Shown: positions 11,590 to 23,953 of the stretch, in pieces
Layout: every line of letters starts with the position of its first letter
Numbering within the stretch: position 1 is the stretch's first letter
From: Sesamum alatum
Lineage: Eukaryota; Streptophyta; Magnoliopsida; Lamiales; Pedaliaceae
Length of the DNA stretch: 64,000 bases
NCBI GenBank assembly: GCA_034509735.1
Contig: JACGWO010000007.1
Location: forward strand, 27,494,046 to 27,558,045
Reading direction: 5' to 3'
The notes under the pieces: generated by a model
Seen by the model: only the letters and a program-made list of their open reading frames with translations
Told to the model about the DNA's origin: nothing
The model's database searches: none
Made by a program: the position numbers and the translations under genes

Positions 11590-13171
11590 TAATATAAATA
11601 CAAATTTTGAAAAAAAAAAGATAGTAACCACAAAACTTGACCCTAATTTAGATCCAAATCGAGCTCCCCCGTCTTCTGCCTCATCGTCGTGCTCCGGGGA
11701 ATCGATTGGATTTTGGGGCGGTGGCACCGGTGGAGGCTCGGACCTGTCGGTCGTCAGACGCAGCACAATCTCCTTGAGCCTATTGACCCGATCAACGAGG
11801 TCCAAGCGTTTCTCTTGTGGTGATCGGGGCGGTGGAGCAGATGATGAGCTCGGTTGCAATGGTCCAGCGATCGAGTGGTGGGCCTCGAAGCCGAGTCCGA
11901 ATAACCGACCCCTCTTCTAACCGTCTGTTGCTGCCATCCACAACTGGTGCTCGGTCATGGCCACCGACCTTTGAGAAGAGTATGGAGGATCTGGCTAGTC
12001 ATTTGGTGGTTGGGTTTGTTGTTCTCCCCACCATCCTCTCGAACGCCTCCTGCGAATGGAATACCGAACTTAATATGAAAAAAAATAAACTATAATATAA
12101 ATTGGAAAGGAAACTGAAAATAAACTTACCGCCACCTGGGCGCCCTTGGGCACTCCATTGCCCGTCCTCCTTTCTCTTGTAGACCTTGGAGAATAGCTCT
12201 ATCTGTTTGACCGAGCAATCGAGTTGTGTCTCCTGTCAAAGATAAATTTAAACAATTAATTAATGCATTTAAAAAAATAAAATCACTTAAAAGATACTTT
12301 ATACTTACCATCTTCTTCTTGTGGTGGCCAACGGATGACGAGCACCCTCTATAGACGGTCGCTACTGCAGCCGAGTTGGCTGCCGGATGGGCTTTATTCT
12401 TGGCGGACATGTCCTTGAAGTCCTGGCTATCCTAATACTCCTGCAGCTATCGCCAAATCTGCTCGGCCAGCCAAAGTGGTTGGGACAATTGAGCCCGAGC
12501 GTCCGAGAACCGCTTCCTCAGGAACCATCCTGCCTTCCACCTGACGACCTTGCGCGTGGACTCGTCCTTGTTGTCCCACCAGTAAGTAAGTTGCATATTG
12601 ATATATCCAAAAAAAATTATTAGTAATCGATAATCGATAAAACGTAATTAGTTAATCGATATAAATTATTAATTACCTTATCGTTATCAAGCTAAAACAG
12701 GATGTGCTCCTGTAGAATCTTCTTTATGTATCCCCAACGATGAGGATAGTGGTTGCACACCATCGCATTGATGGCAACGTGGAAATCTCGGTCCAACCTG
12801 AAAATAATTACAAATTAAATGCAATAAAATGAAATAAAAATAATTTAATCCATTTTTGTATTAAATTACCTCGCATCGCTGAGGCTGATGTAGTGACTTG
12901 CAGATGGAGGTGGCACTGGAGGCGCTGGTGGTGGTGGTGGTGGTAAATCCCATGGCCTAGGAGCCGGGGCCTGATAATTTGGAGGCCCCGGGGTGTGTAA
13001 ACTGCCGACCTCTGCGGTCGATGACACCAGAGTGGCCGGGTCGACTGGCGTGGCCTGTGGCGCTGGAGGCTCTGCTGGTGCTGGGGGTAGTGCAGCCGCT
13101 CCAATGGTGGGAGTAGGAGCGGTCTAGCCACGACCACATCCAAGAGGGGCCAGAGCACCGATCGTCATGGA
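11590..13171 (-). pseudogene. TNPA-like (Transposase_24, Ptta/En/Spm) second CACTA gene
   Basis: The minus-strand gene appears spliced into about five exons. The first (13171 to about 12870) is Pro/Ala-rich and ends at a GGTAATTT donor. Next come an exon near 12800-12680 (LDRDFHVAINAMV), one at about 12590-12310 (WWDNKDESTRKVVRWKAGWF, then SAKNKAHPAAN), one at about 12235-12131 (ETQLDCSVKQIELFSKVYKR), and the last from about 12045 (KRGRLFGLGFEAHHS) into a coiled stretch near 11800. The KNK...N...A and RLFGLG.EAHH blocks are typical of the plant Ptta/En/Spm family. Three in-frame stops are visible, for example in the WR*LQEY*D stretch. The protein would bind element ends. Confidence 0.75.
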
Positions 13172-13369
13172 ATCTAATAATTTACAAAATTATATTGATT
13201 ATATTTTGTATAAAGTTGTATTAAAAAATATAACTATATTATATTAATTATATTTATTTGTATTTATATATATATATATTATATTGATGAATTAGTATAA
13301 ACTTTACTATATTCTAAAATAATTTTTTTTATTATATATTATATTAAATCAATTGTATTCTAAAATGTG

Positions 13370-14060
13370 CACTAAGACTTTGTTATTTTTCCTAAAATGA
13401 TACTTAAACCTAACAAATCCCTAAAGTGCATACATTTCCCTAAAATTCTCTAAAAATTTACATAATTTTATAGAAATTTTTTTGTAAAATTTCCTAAATA
13501 TCCCTAAAATTCCCTAAAAATTCACAGAATTTTACAGAAAATTTACAAAATTTATAGAAATATACATAATTCATAAAATTTATAGAAATTCCTTAAAATT
13601 CCCTAAATTCGTAAAAATCCCTAAATTTTCCTAAAATTCACATAATTTTACAAAACTTATAGAAATTCCCTAAATTCATTATAATTTCCTACAATTCCCA
13701 GAAATTCTCTAAAAGTCCCTAAAATTTATCTAAATTCTATAAGTTTACATAATTCCTAAAATTCCCTAAATTTCATAAAAGTACATACATTTTCATAGAA
13801 TACAAAAAAATACCAAAATACACACTAAATTACAGAAATTATAAAAATACCAAAATACACACTAAAATTACAGAAATACATACCAAAATACACACTAAAT
13901 TATAGAAATTACCAAAATACCAAAATACAAAAAATTACATACATTTCAATTTACACACTAATTTGGGCAAAAATAACAAAAAATACAGAAAATAACAAAA
14001 AAATCAAAATATACAGAATTTCCCCAAAATTAAAAGAAAATACAGAAACTACAAAAATAG
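13370..14060. repeat. Degenerate A-rich 'ccctaaaatt' repeat between CACTA genes
   Basis: About 700 bases of short, irregular repeats such as 'ttccctaaaatt', 'ttacagaaatt' and 'taccaaaatacacac'. A similar but shorter stretch sits at about 26280-26640 in the second CACTA, so it is an old part of the family and not random local drift. No coding potential. Confidence 0.65.
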
Positions 14061-14179
14061 CAAAATGAACAATATATACACATACACAATAAGCAAAATT
14101 ACCCCCAACAATTTCAGCAAAATCTATACAAGAAAAGCCTATTTCATTTATATTAAAAACTTTGGAACAGCTTCTTGGC

Positions 14180-14392
14180 GGTTACAAAGGGAGGTACAAA
14201 ACTTAAAGTAGTATGTAAAGCCATTACAAAAGGAGGTACAAAATTTAAATTAGTATGTACAGCCGTTACAAAAGGAGGTACAAAACTTAAAGTAGTATGT
14301 AAAGTCGTTACAAAAGGAGGTACAAAACTTAAATTAGTATGTACAGTCGTTAGGAGGTACAAAACTTAAAGTAGTATGTAAAACCGCTACAA
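14180..14392. repeat. 42-bp tandem repeat, about five units
   Basis: The unit begins 'ttacaaaaggaggtacaaaa' and is 42 bp. Successive units alternate between a 'cttaaagtagtatgtaaag' and a 'tttaaattagtatgtacag' version, giving an 84-bp higher-order period. The last unit is shortened by loss of 'acaaa'. Because 42 is a multiple of three it stays open in both directions as a 14-residue repeat. There is no start context or family match, so I read it as non-coding. Each unit carries the CGTTACAAA motif seen in the subterminal regions. Confidence 0.85.
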
Positions 14393-15237
14393 AAGCCACT
14401 ACAAAGTGTATGTTGTATAACTGTCCTAGTGCTTGATGACGCCGTTTTATTATTCCGCTTAAAAAGTCGTTACAAAGGTAGTTGCAACATAGAAATTATT
14501 TAGCAAAAAAATTCAATAACAATTATTAAAACTCGTTTCGGGCAAGGTAATGTTGAAGAAAAGTATACAAGGTGTGCAATTACACAAATCTCATTTGTAA
14601 TTGAGATTGATATGTGTTCACAATTACAAATAACTTTGTATAGTCATAATTGTTAGTATTCCACTGATATAACTATCATGTACTATTGTTGTCCTGCATC
14701 ACTTAATCAGACCGTCAAAATTGATATCTAACCGTTATATATGATCAAACAGCAAAATAATGCATTACATGAAGTTTTGTACATATTGGTTCACAGATAT
14801 CTAGATTAATTTGGTGCATCATTAAATCAGGCCATGTGATTTTCAATCAGACCGTCAGATATATGATCAAATGGCTATATTGTACAATATATCTAAGTTT
14901 GGTGTGGATCCAGTGCACGGATTTTAAGATATCATACCGGTAACCATATTTTTGAAAATATAAACGCAAATCATAGCGGCTTTTGGAATGATTCATTATA
15001 CTAGATATTTCAACCGGCTTTTGTAACGGACATTTAATAAAGCCACTCTAAATTTTTAACTCCCACTAAAAATTTCAATTGGCGCGAAAAGAGCCGCCAA
15101 TTATTTTATATTTTGTAACGGCTTCTGTAACGGATGTTATTAAATAAGGTTGTTCCAAATTATAAAAATCAAAAAGTTTGAAAAAATATAAATTGATTCA
15201 TAAAATTATAGAAACTTTTGTTTTTCATTACAAAACA

Positions 15238-18200
15238 CTAGAAATGTGGAATTTCATCTTCATCAATCTCGTAGTCCTCGAAGCTATCTTCGTCTTCTTC
15301 ATCTTCTTCAATATCCATGTCACCTTGGCGCGTTTGAGATGTTCCAGCACCCTGTTGTCGTGCCACCAGAAGATCAACAAAAAGTTGTATACCATCTGGA
15401 TCATGTAGGTCGTACGTCTGATTGTCCGTAGCAACTTCAGGGACAAGTATGTCTTCATCTGGCTGATATGCGATCTTGGTCCATCGAGACTCGTCAATTA
15501 CTCTTCGAGCCTTGGTTTTGCAAAACGGCCATCCAATCTGCTTTATCTCTCTTCACGCTCGGGAACTCTGTGTAGTAAACTTGTACTGCTTGTTGTGCCA
15601 GTATGAATGGTTCATCTTTCTGGTATAATTTTTTGAATTTAACATCAACAAGGTGATACCGAGGGTGTATCTTCATGTCTCTCATCGGATCGGCCCAACG
15701 TCACTTGAACAGAACGACATGCAAGTTCAGAATAAGTGGGTATGTCAACTGAATTATCTCTTCGAGTATCCCATAGAAGTCATTGTCTGTATCTGTGTCT
15801 GTGTACGATAAGCTCTTCACACACACCCTGCAGTTCATTGTTGACTTGGCCACGTTGTGACATTCTGTTTGGAAGTTGAAATCATTCACAAAATAACATG
15901 AGAATGTCGTCACCTCACTGCATGGACCCCAATAATAACACTTAAGGAACTCTTGGTCTATGTCATTCAATTCGGGATAAACTTGCAAATTCAGTTCGTA
16001 TAGATATAGTTTAATTACAGGACATTGGAACCAAATCAAGAATACGAAAACATTCATCAACTTACACGACGTTTGAACCAATCCTTGAAATCAGTTGCTA
16101 CCAGTTGATCAATAATTAGATCTTCCGAATGGTGGCTGTGCCCATATAGTTCGTTCAGAAATTCCCTGATTGCAAATACATATTAATGAAAATACACGCT
16201 CACAACCAAGATTTACCCATATATATGCATATACTTACTTGTAATATGGCGTGACTACTTCACAATTGCACAGCACATACATCTCGATTATATACCGTTC
16301 TGGACCACTTAGCCATCTCTTCTTTGAGGCACCACTAGTTCGGTCAAGGTGGTTGAAAATAGACCGTTGGATGCTATCATCGTTGGTCATCAGATTGTCG
16401 TTTCGATCGGGTTTGCTTCGTTTGCAAAGAACGTGCAGCTCAAAGTAGTGGGAAGCGAATAGCCCGATTTCCTCCATAATGTATGCCTCCACAATTGACT
16501 CCTCGACATATGCTTTGTTCTTCACCTTCTTCTTCAAACTGTGAAGGAATCTATTCAATACGAATATTTATTAACATAAGAATGACAATAAAAGTGCAAA
16601 AATTAAATAGATTTACATAAAATAATTAAAAGTAGTCTTAATTACCTCTCAAATGGCTACATCCACCTATACTGCACTAGCCCTCCCACACGAGTCTCAT
16701 ATGGTAGGTGAAAAATGAGGTGCTCCATTGAGTCGAAGAAAGTTGGCGGAAAGATTTTCTCAAGGTTGCACATGATCACGGCTACATTGTTTTCCAATTC
16801 CTGTAGTTGGGTGACATCAAGTGTAGTCGAGCATATGCACTGGAATAACAAACTTACCTTCGTCAATACGTTCCACACATGCTCAGGAAGCATCTCACGA
16901 AAGGCAATTGGGATCAGCTTCTGCAGATATACGTGACAGTCGTGGCTCTTCATGCCGTGCATCCTTAACTCCATCATATCGACGCAACGGGCAATGTTAG
17001 ATGCATAACCATCAGGAAACCTCAGACAATGAATCCAATCACATCTCCTCTTCTCCTCCTTCATCAGGGTGTACACTTTAGTCATCGTGCTTGGTCTTCG
17101 TTCGTTTAACTCAAGTCTTTGCATGCATTCAGATTGTCTTTCGTTTTCCCTTCACATCTATCACAGTGTTGAATATATTATCTAACACGTTTTTCTCAAT
17201 ATACATGACATCAAGGTTGTGTTATATCAGATGCATTGACCAGTATGGAAGATCCCAAAATATGCTTTTCTTCGTCCACTTGTGGACGGTACCATATCTT
17301 AATGGGAGTCTCATAGGTTCTTCAACAGCAGGACTGAATCCTGCTACCCAATCGCGAATCTACTCTCCGGTCAGCCACGGGTATACAACCTTCCTTTCAA
17401 CTCGAATTCTAGTGAAAGCTTTCTTATTCTTGCAGTAAGGATGGTCTATGGGGAGAAACTGTTTGTGGCGGTCAAAGTAGCATGCCTTCCTACTATGCTG
17501 CAAATGGAATGCCCGTGTGTCATCCATACAAATTATATACCCCATAATACCAGCGGTACTCCATCCAAACGCCATCCCATAAGCAAGTAGGTCGTTCACG
17601 ATTCACATCAATGTTGCGCGCATTCATGAATGCATGGTTGGTGGCATTGTCGTGCGTTCATGCGCCCACATGCCACAATTACAAAAGCTCCTCGATCAAC
17701 GGCTCCAGATACACATTGATCAGACGCTTCGAATTTGACGGGCCAGGGCTTACCATCGTGAGGAACATATACTTAGACTTCATTCACATCCCCGATGGGA
17801 GATTGTATGGTGTGAGTATAACGGGCCAACATGAGTAAGTTTTATCATACTGCCCGTGCGATGCAAACCCGTCTGTGCACAGCTCTAGCCTAACATTACG
17901 GGGCTCTAATGCAAAGTCGGAATATGTTTGGTCGAAATGCCTCCAAGTCTCTGCATCAAATGGATGACGCATTGAACCCTCTTCCATCTGATGTGAGGCA
18001 TGCCACGTCATGTGCTCAGCAGTCGCTGCCGAAGCATACAACATCTGCAGTCGGGGAGTAAGCGACAGGTACCTAAGAACGGCATATGGGGACTTCTGGC
18101 GGCGGGGTTCTCGCTGCCTGGTCGGCTTGTACCTAGCCTCTTCACAAAACTTGCAGTATTCCAGATCTATGTCGTCCTTCTAGTAGAGCATGAGACCCTT

Positions 18201-18987
18201 TTTACACGCATCAATCTTCACAACGGGTAAACCGAAGTCTCTAATCAATTTCTTGTACTGTAGTAATCAGGGGGAAAGTGTGATCGCGGGGGTATTATAT
18301 GATCAGCCCACTAGTACATTTGATCATATGCGCTCGGATAAATTTCCCTCGACCTTGATATTCACCAAACCAGCAACCGCCCCCAACTGAGATTGGGTAC
18401 AACCGTTCCATAACTGCTGGTCGGCAACGCGCACTACGTTGAAAAAACGGTATGACAACCCTGACACATAATTATATGGCTCACCCCCTTATCGTGAACT
18501 AGGACTTGCATTAGTAGGACAAGACCTCGTACCATCATCAGGCACACTCTCGTTGTAAGAAGAAAAATAACCTGAGTCGGTTGCATCATAAACCATCCTC
18601 TGCGCCCCAATCCATCTGTTGTTGATCACTCCAATGCGAACTACCCTCTCCTGAGTAGGTGGGGTTTGCTCCTCCTATGCTAGAGGGGCGGTCATGGCAT
18701 CAAAGTACTGCTGCACCCTCTCCTCATCGTGAGAAGTCCAATTATAATATTTCGGCATAAACCTGCGCCTATATAAGTCAAAATTGACCTCATCAGGTGT
18801 TTGAACCTTCCATTTTGCACTTCGCACACAAGTACCTAATCTTATCTCCGTCCATATGTCGTCACTAAGACTGAGCCCACTTTATGAAAGTCTTAACACC
18901 ATCCTCAAACTTCGGCATAAGACCCACCCGATTCAGGAGGTTCTTCTCATACATCCATTTTCTCAATTGCCTTAACATGATCACCAC
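15238..18987 (-). pseudogene. CACTA transposase (Tnp2 / TNPD type)
   Basis: Domains in order on the minus strand: transposase-associated N-terminal domain (18981-18865, WMYEKNLLNRVGLMP, then CAKCK near 18815); tnp2 core (18044-17784, LELCTDGFASHGQ and CWPVILTPYNLPSGM; 17599-17360, YGMAFGWSTAGIMGY then ACYFDRHKQFLP); DUF4218 (17124-16657, RFPDGYASNIARCV, MKSHDCHVYLQKL, LEKIFPPTFFDSMEHL); and a DUF4216-like block (15685-15494, EPFILAQQAVQVYYTEFPS). A strongly acidic tail ends at a stop codon at 15240-15238. Stops near 18855 and several frame changes break it. It would cut and join the element ends. Some frame changes may be introns, which I cannot separate everywhere. Confidence 0.88.
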
Positions 18988-19829
18988 TACATATACACAA
19001 GTACATGTATATATATATTTAGAATTATATTTCAACCTATAAAAACAACAAAGTAGCATCTAGTTTAAGAAAAAAGGGTTCAAGTTGTTACCAGGTAAGA
19101 CCAACTCAATAGATCAATACGTTAACCGATCAAGTGTATGTGCATGAATTGTGGCCGAGAGAGATTGAGAGTGTGTGTGGTTAATCAAGACTAGAACAAA
19201 TAAAATAAATTAAAAACAACATGCAGCACAATATATAGGAGAACATGTACCAACTTTTGTAACGGTTTTTGTGGCAAAAAACTAACCGTTGAAATATAGC
19301 CGTTAGAGACATAAATTATTGCAAAGGCTTTGTAACGGCAACAGAAAACAAGTCGTTGCAATTGTAACTGTTTTTGCATCAACTTCTGTCATTTAACATT
19401 TCAAACGATTTTTTTAGTATAATCCTTGTAACGGCTAAGTTCCATTTTAACCAACCGTAATAAAATAAACGGACCGGTTAAAAGGTCGTCTCAAAATATA
19501 GTGGATTGGCATATTGTACCGACTATTGTATCGGACGCTCTCAGGCAAACGCGTAGCCATTACAAAGTTGACAAGTCATTCCAAAAGTCGGTACAATTTA
19601 TAACGGCTATTCACACCCATTATTTTGTAACTGTCGTAGGAACAGTTATTCCTACGTCCACAATATAAATTCCTTTCATCTAAAATTGTGACGTCACCAA
19701 ACTACTTATCTTCCATGTTTGTTACAAAGGCCGTTGATATTAGAACGACCTTGTGGCCGTTACATAAAAACTGTTCCAAATCCCGTATTTTTTTTATAAT
19801 GAAGGCAAAGAAATTCACCATAATTTTTA

Positions 19830-20256
19830 TGGTAAATTACAACTACCTCCCCCGAGGTTTGGCATAATTACAAATATCTCCTAGTTGTTTGAAAAATTAC
19901 AAATACCCCCTTGAGGTTTGTAACCATCTAACAAAATAACCCATTTCCATCAATTTTTATGGGTGAATTGACCAAAATGCCCTTATGCACTGAATTATTT
20001 TTATTTAATTCTTAAAAATGTTTTGGACTACAATGTGCAGGGAGAGGTTTCTTAAGTTTTTTACACAGAGGAGCAATGATACAATTTGCCTTGGCCGATT
20101 TTTCTACAATTTTAATAAAAATTCAAGGGCAAAATGGTCAATTTCAGGACTTTGGTTAAAAATTACAAACCTCAGGGGGGTATTTGTAATTTTTCAAACA
20201 ACAAGGGGGTATTTATAATTATGCCAAACCTCAGGGAAGGTATATGTAATTTACCC
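19830..20256. mobile_element. MULE-type MITE (family II), copy C
   Basis: 427-bp element with inverted ends (TGGTAAATTACAACTACC at the left, GTAATTTACCC at the right). It has a perfect 9-bp duplication TAATTTTTA at 19821-19829 and 20257-20265. It inserted only about 25 bp from the right end of the CACTA element. Confidence 0.9.
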
Positions 20257-20265
20257 TAATTTTTA

Positions 20266-22560
20266 ACTATAAACTAATATATTAACATGGCCAACTGAAA
20301 CAATAGCCAACCGCTATTGCAAGTTGTGGTTAATTATTAATCGCCACGATTTTCACATTTTGATTATGATATTAGTAACGATAAAAAGTCATATTTCTTA
20401 CAGTGTAATTATTACCGCAAAATCAAATAAATTGGATAAAAAGTTTGAACAAATTAACTTACACACTGCCTTAATTATTCGACTTGACTTATTAATCGTG
20501 CAGGCCTATAACATTCTGCCGTCACCCCACGTCAGTATTTTCTCTAACTAACCTGAGCATTAAAATCTTTGTATGTGCAGGTGAAAGTGGTCGTGTCCGA
20601 AGACTTATGAAAGAAGAAGGATTAATGAAATAATTAGGGAATGAGAAATTAAGGTAGAGCAACAAATGAGAAGCAATGGTGGGAGTTAAAGATAAGGAGG
20701 CAGAGAGAGAAAGAAGGGCAGTGGTGGTGGTGAGTGAGTGAATAAAGGGGGGAGTGGTTGCTTCGTCAATTAATATTTGTTGGCTAAAATCATGATTAAA
20801 GTTAGAAATTTTAGGAATTAAAGGAAATATCATCATTATATTAAGACGACGGCAATGACCTCATAACGGTATTAAAGTTAGAAATTTAGTGATGTTATTT
20901 TCGTTATTCATTAATAATTATTAATCATATCACTAATTCTGCCGCTCACCAATTAAATGGTTTTCTGTGTTGTGTGTTTTTGTCACCCTAGCACGTTAGA
21001 AGAAAATTTACTATTTACCTACATGTTAATGTTTGTTGTTTAACAATTGTGGTAAATAATTATTAACTATAGTTAAATAAAATTAAGGCAAAACTTAGTT
21101 TATCTACCACTCTCGCAAAAAAGTATGGATAACAAATGTATGGTTGTGGTCAATGATTATTTACTACGTTCATATATTTTTAACCATAATAATTAACTAT
21201 GGTTAAATATTATATTTGTTGTTAATAATAAATAGTCATAGCAAATAGTTATTGACTATGGTTGTTGGCCGTAGTTTTTGTGAGAGTGACTAAAACATTT
21301 ATCATGGCTAAAAGTAATAACGAATGTTTTTATCATAGCTCTTAGCTGGCATATATAATTTTTTCATCGTGAAAAAATTCATTTATTTTGCATCGATTTT
21401 ATTTAACTATGATTAATAATAATTATTTACCACGATTTGTATTTATAACCATTAATATTGTCGCCAGTACTAATTTTTTTTCTAGTGCATGAACTATGTG
21501 ATCTCGAACACAAAATGCACACCGTACGGGCATGATGAACATTTGTCCAAGAAAATTTGGACACGGTGCTAAAATTTTATGTGATGGAACTTAATTATTC
21601 GTATGTAGTTAATTAAATGCATGCATATGTCTACTATTCTAATGGAAAAAAGTATTAGTGGTGAAAAGTTACGTGAAAAAAATGCATAAAATTGAATAGT
21701 AATGACTTTTCTATTTGACATAATGGTGGGTTATAATTAAATTTAATTGCGCTATCAATTTAATTTGAGTTGTCTTTAATTAGTAATATATTTACTAACA
21801 TAACAAATTGTAATTAATGACTTTTATGGCATTAATTTAGTACAAATGAACATAATTAATATCAAAGAACTTAACTGTGACATGTGCTTTAATTAGTAGG
21901 CTTTCCATTTTCTTTGCGTACTAAATATTATAGTGCTTAAATTTAAAACAATGATAATAAGGTGCGCAATTGAACGAGCTATTGTTCATTACTATATATA
22001 TGCATTTTCTGGTTCGAGTTCTCCTCGAAAATGCTCAATTTATAAATTCAAACTAAAGTGCTGAAATATTCTTTTTGTTTCTCAAGTTAAAAAATAAATA
22101 ATAGATTTCTTTTCTGCCCCTAATTGCTTTTAGTTATGTTTATATATATTTTGGAAAAGGTGATCGAATTCGTCGTGTTAATATAGTTGCATATGCGTTT
22201 TTGTAGGTTTTCTTTAATATTTGGGTTAAATGGCATTTTCCCCAGTGTTAAGGAAAATAAGTAATTTACTCCCTAAAATAGCAATTTATCTCATGTGTTA
22301 TCAGAAATAGAGCAAAATATCCCCCTGGCACGTTTCGTGAAGAACACGCGCTGTTTTCTTATTTCTTTAATTTAAACTTTAAAATAATAATTATGCTTTT
22401 ATTTAAGAGCTCTAGATCTTCATCAATCTAAGGTCCAAATTTAACTAATAAATCAACGGTGTAAATTTTATCTAATTCGAATTAACGATTTAAATTTAAT
22501 AAATAATAACAATTATATATTATATATAATTAAATTTAAATATATATATATATATATTTA
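20266..22560. other. AT-rich DNA with dispersed 'ttaaccatggttaa' repeats
   Basis: No gene. Between about 20290 and 21490 there are several short inverted motifs of the form 'taattaactatggttaaat' (for example 21057-21080, 21189-21210). A block at 21391-21438 matches the DNA on both sides of the MITE at 44710-45594. This is therefore a second copy of an unnamed repeat, ending near 21490 with 'ttttttttctagtg'. A half-copy of a family-I MITE is at about 22224-22330. Confidence 0.5.
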
Positions 22561-22589
22561 TACTTTTATAATAGGATCTATTTACATAT

Positions 22590-22592
22590 ATA

Positions 22593-22648
<56 letters not shown>
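22590..22648. repeat. (TG)n(TA)n(GA)n microsatellite
   Basis: Adjacent dinucleotide runs of TG, then TA, then GA. They feed directly into the G-rich island. Short ORFs reading Tyr-Ile or Arg-Glu repeats are products of the microsatellite. Confidence 0.9.
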
Positions 22649-22650
<2 letters not shown>

Positions 22651-23095
22651 CCTGGGGGGAGGTGCTGCTGGCGAGGAGGAGGGGGGGATCTGGGCGGAGG
22701 GGGCGGAGGATCAGCCACGGGAGGGAGATGGGGTAGCAACGGGGCGGGAAGGGGAGGGGGAAGGTGGGTCTGGGCGGAGGGGGTGGTGGATCGGCCACGG
22801 GAGGGAGATAGGGTGGCGACAAGAGCGGGAGCGGGAGCGGGAGGGGGGAGGGGGATTTTAACCTGAGGGGCCGGATCTAGACAGAATTGTGCGAGAGGAG
22901 GCGACGACCAAAGGAAGGAGGATGAGGCGGCGCTAGAGTGGGGTAACAACGAGGAAGACGAGGAAAAGGGGAAGGGGCGGCGACAACGCGAGGGGAAGTG
23001 TTGGGGCCTGTGGCGACGGCGCGAAGGGCAGGGGTTGGGGCCGGCGGCGGCACTACGGACAGGGGTTGGGGCCGGCAGCGGCACTTGAAGTATTT
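22649..23095. repeat. G-rich minisatellite island
   Basis: About 450 bases of high GC with strong strand asymmetry (G on plus) in otherwise AT-rich DNA. Two ~78-bp units begin 'tctgggcggaggggg' (about 22689 and 22767) and share 'ggccacgggagggagata'. Two shorter units contain 'caggggttggggccggc' (about 23029 and 23058). Many G runs of three or more make G-quadruplex formation plausible. The 220-codon Pro-rich minus-strand ORF across it looks like a compositional by-product. Confidence 0.75.
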
Positions 23096-23100
23096 GGAAC

Positions 23101-23953
23101 AGACATACACTACATGAAATTATGTAATTAGCAACAACACAATCCCCTTGCAAAATAGGGGCATTCTCTGCGTTAGCAACGAATTTAATAAAAAAAATAG
23201 TTATTAGGTAATTAGTTCGTTGTTGATCATAGTATTGCATTTCCTTGTTGCTAATTTGCTAGAAAGAGAAAAAATTAGAGGGAACTTTTCAATTTTTTTT
23301 GCTAAGACCAGCTAAAAAGTTTTGCAACATTAATTTATTTCTAATTATAACAATGAAATATTTTATTTCTATGTTAATTTTGAAGTCATAAAAACTTAAA
23401 ACTCATGTCTCTTGCTAAATTCTTTTTTAGTTAACAATACATTTACTTTCCTTTTTAATTTTTTTAGGTATTGGTATAATTTCTTGTAGTAGTATAGTTA
23501 GAATGTAGATCTTTTATATTTTATTTATTTCATGATGTTCATGTGTGTGAAGTGTGAGTACAATTAATTCATACATTCTTATTAGTGTATGTTGAAGTGA
23601 TTATGATGTGATTTACATTTATAATGATAAAGACGATTCTAATGTTTCTTTATTTTAAAAAGTTGTTATGCATGTGTGAAATTGAAAACGGTGACAGATA
23701 TGTAATGTTAATAATTTTAGAAAAGGTATATTTATAAGATAACAATAGCACATATACTATAATTTTTTTTGTAGAGATTAAATAAGGAAATTATGCATTA
23801 GCTAGTTTTTAGTATGATTATTGTATGAAGTATATGATTTTTAAAAGAATTTATAAATTGGCGTATCATGAAAAATCACTTATGTTATTAGGTTTATGGT
23901 CCATAACTTGTAAGCAATAGTAAACAATATTTTAAGATTACTTTCTTACAGAC
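23101..23953. other. AT-rich DNA, nothing firm
   Basis: A 'cactacatgaaattatgtaattagcaac' stretch at about 23105-23240 has an inverted partner ('gttagcaacgaa', 'attagttcgttgttg'), so it may be a small foldback element. Otherwise nothing is recognised. Confidence 0.4.

Larger units (their letters stand above)
11089..19801 (-). mobile_element. CACTA (En/Spm) DNA transposon, 8.7 kb
   Basis: The left end is CACTACAAAAAA (from 11089). The right end is the reverse complement of CATTATAAAAAAAA (to 19801). AAG lies directly outside both ends (11086-11088 and 19802-19804), the 3-bp duplication typical of CACTA elements. Subterminal regions at both ends are full of TAACGG / CCGTTA motifs, the kind of repeat bound by TNPA-like proteins. 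Genes run on the minus strand: Tnp2-type transposase (18987-15238), then a TNPA-like gene (13171-11590). One transposon end has a base change from CACTA to CATTA. The transposase is broken, so the copy is not autonomous today. Confidence 0.92.

Noticed and set aside
14153..14369. Open frames with a 14-residue repeat on both strands
   Set aside because: The 42-bp tandem unit is a multiple of three and lacks stops in several frames, so open frames are expected. No start context or known repeat protein.
14180..14392. CRISPR-like array
   Set aside because: Units are contiguous 42-bp tandem copies without unique spacers, in a plant transposon.
22594..22866. 90-codon plus-strand ORF starting with Tyr-Ile and Arg-Glu repeats
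   Set aside because: Pure translation of TA and GA microsatellites followed by Gly-rich minisatellite.
22578..23240. 220-codon Pro-rich minus-strand ORF
   Set aside because: It is produced by the G-rich repeat island; opposite-strand and other-frame ORFs are open too, ends run into microsatellite codons (Ile-Tyr repeats), and no domain is recognisable.
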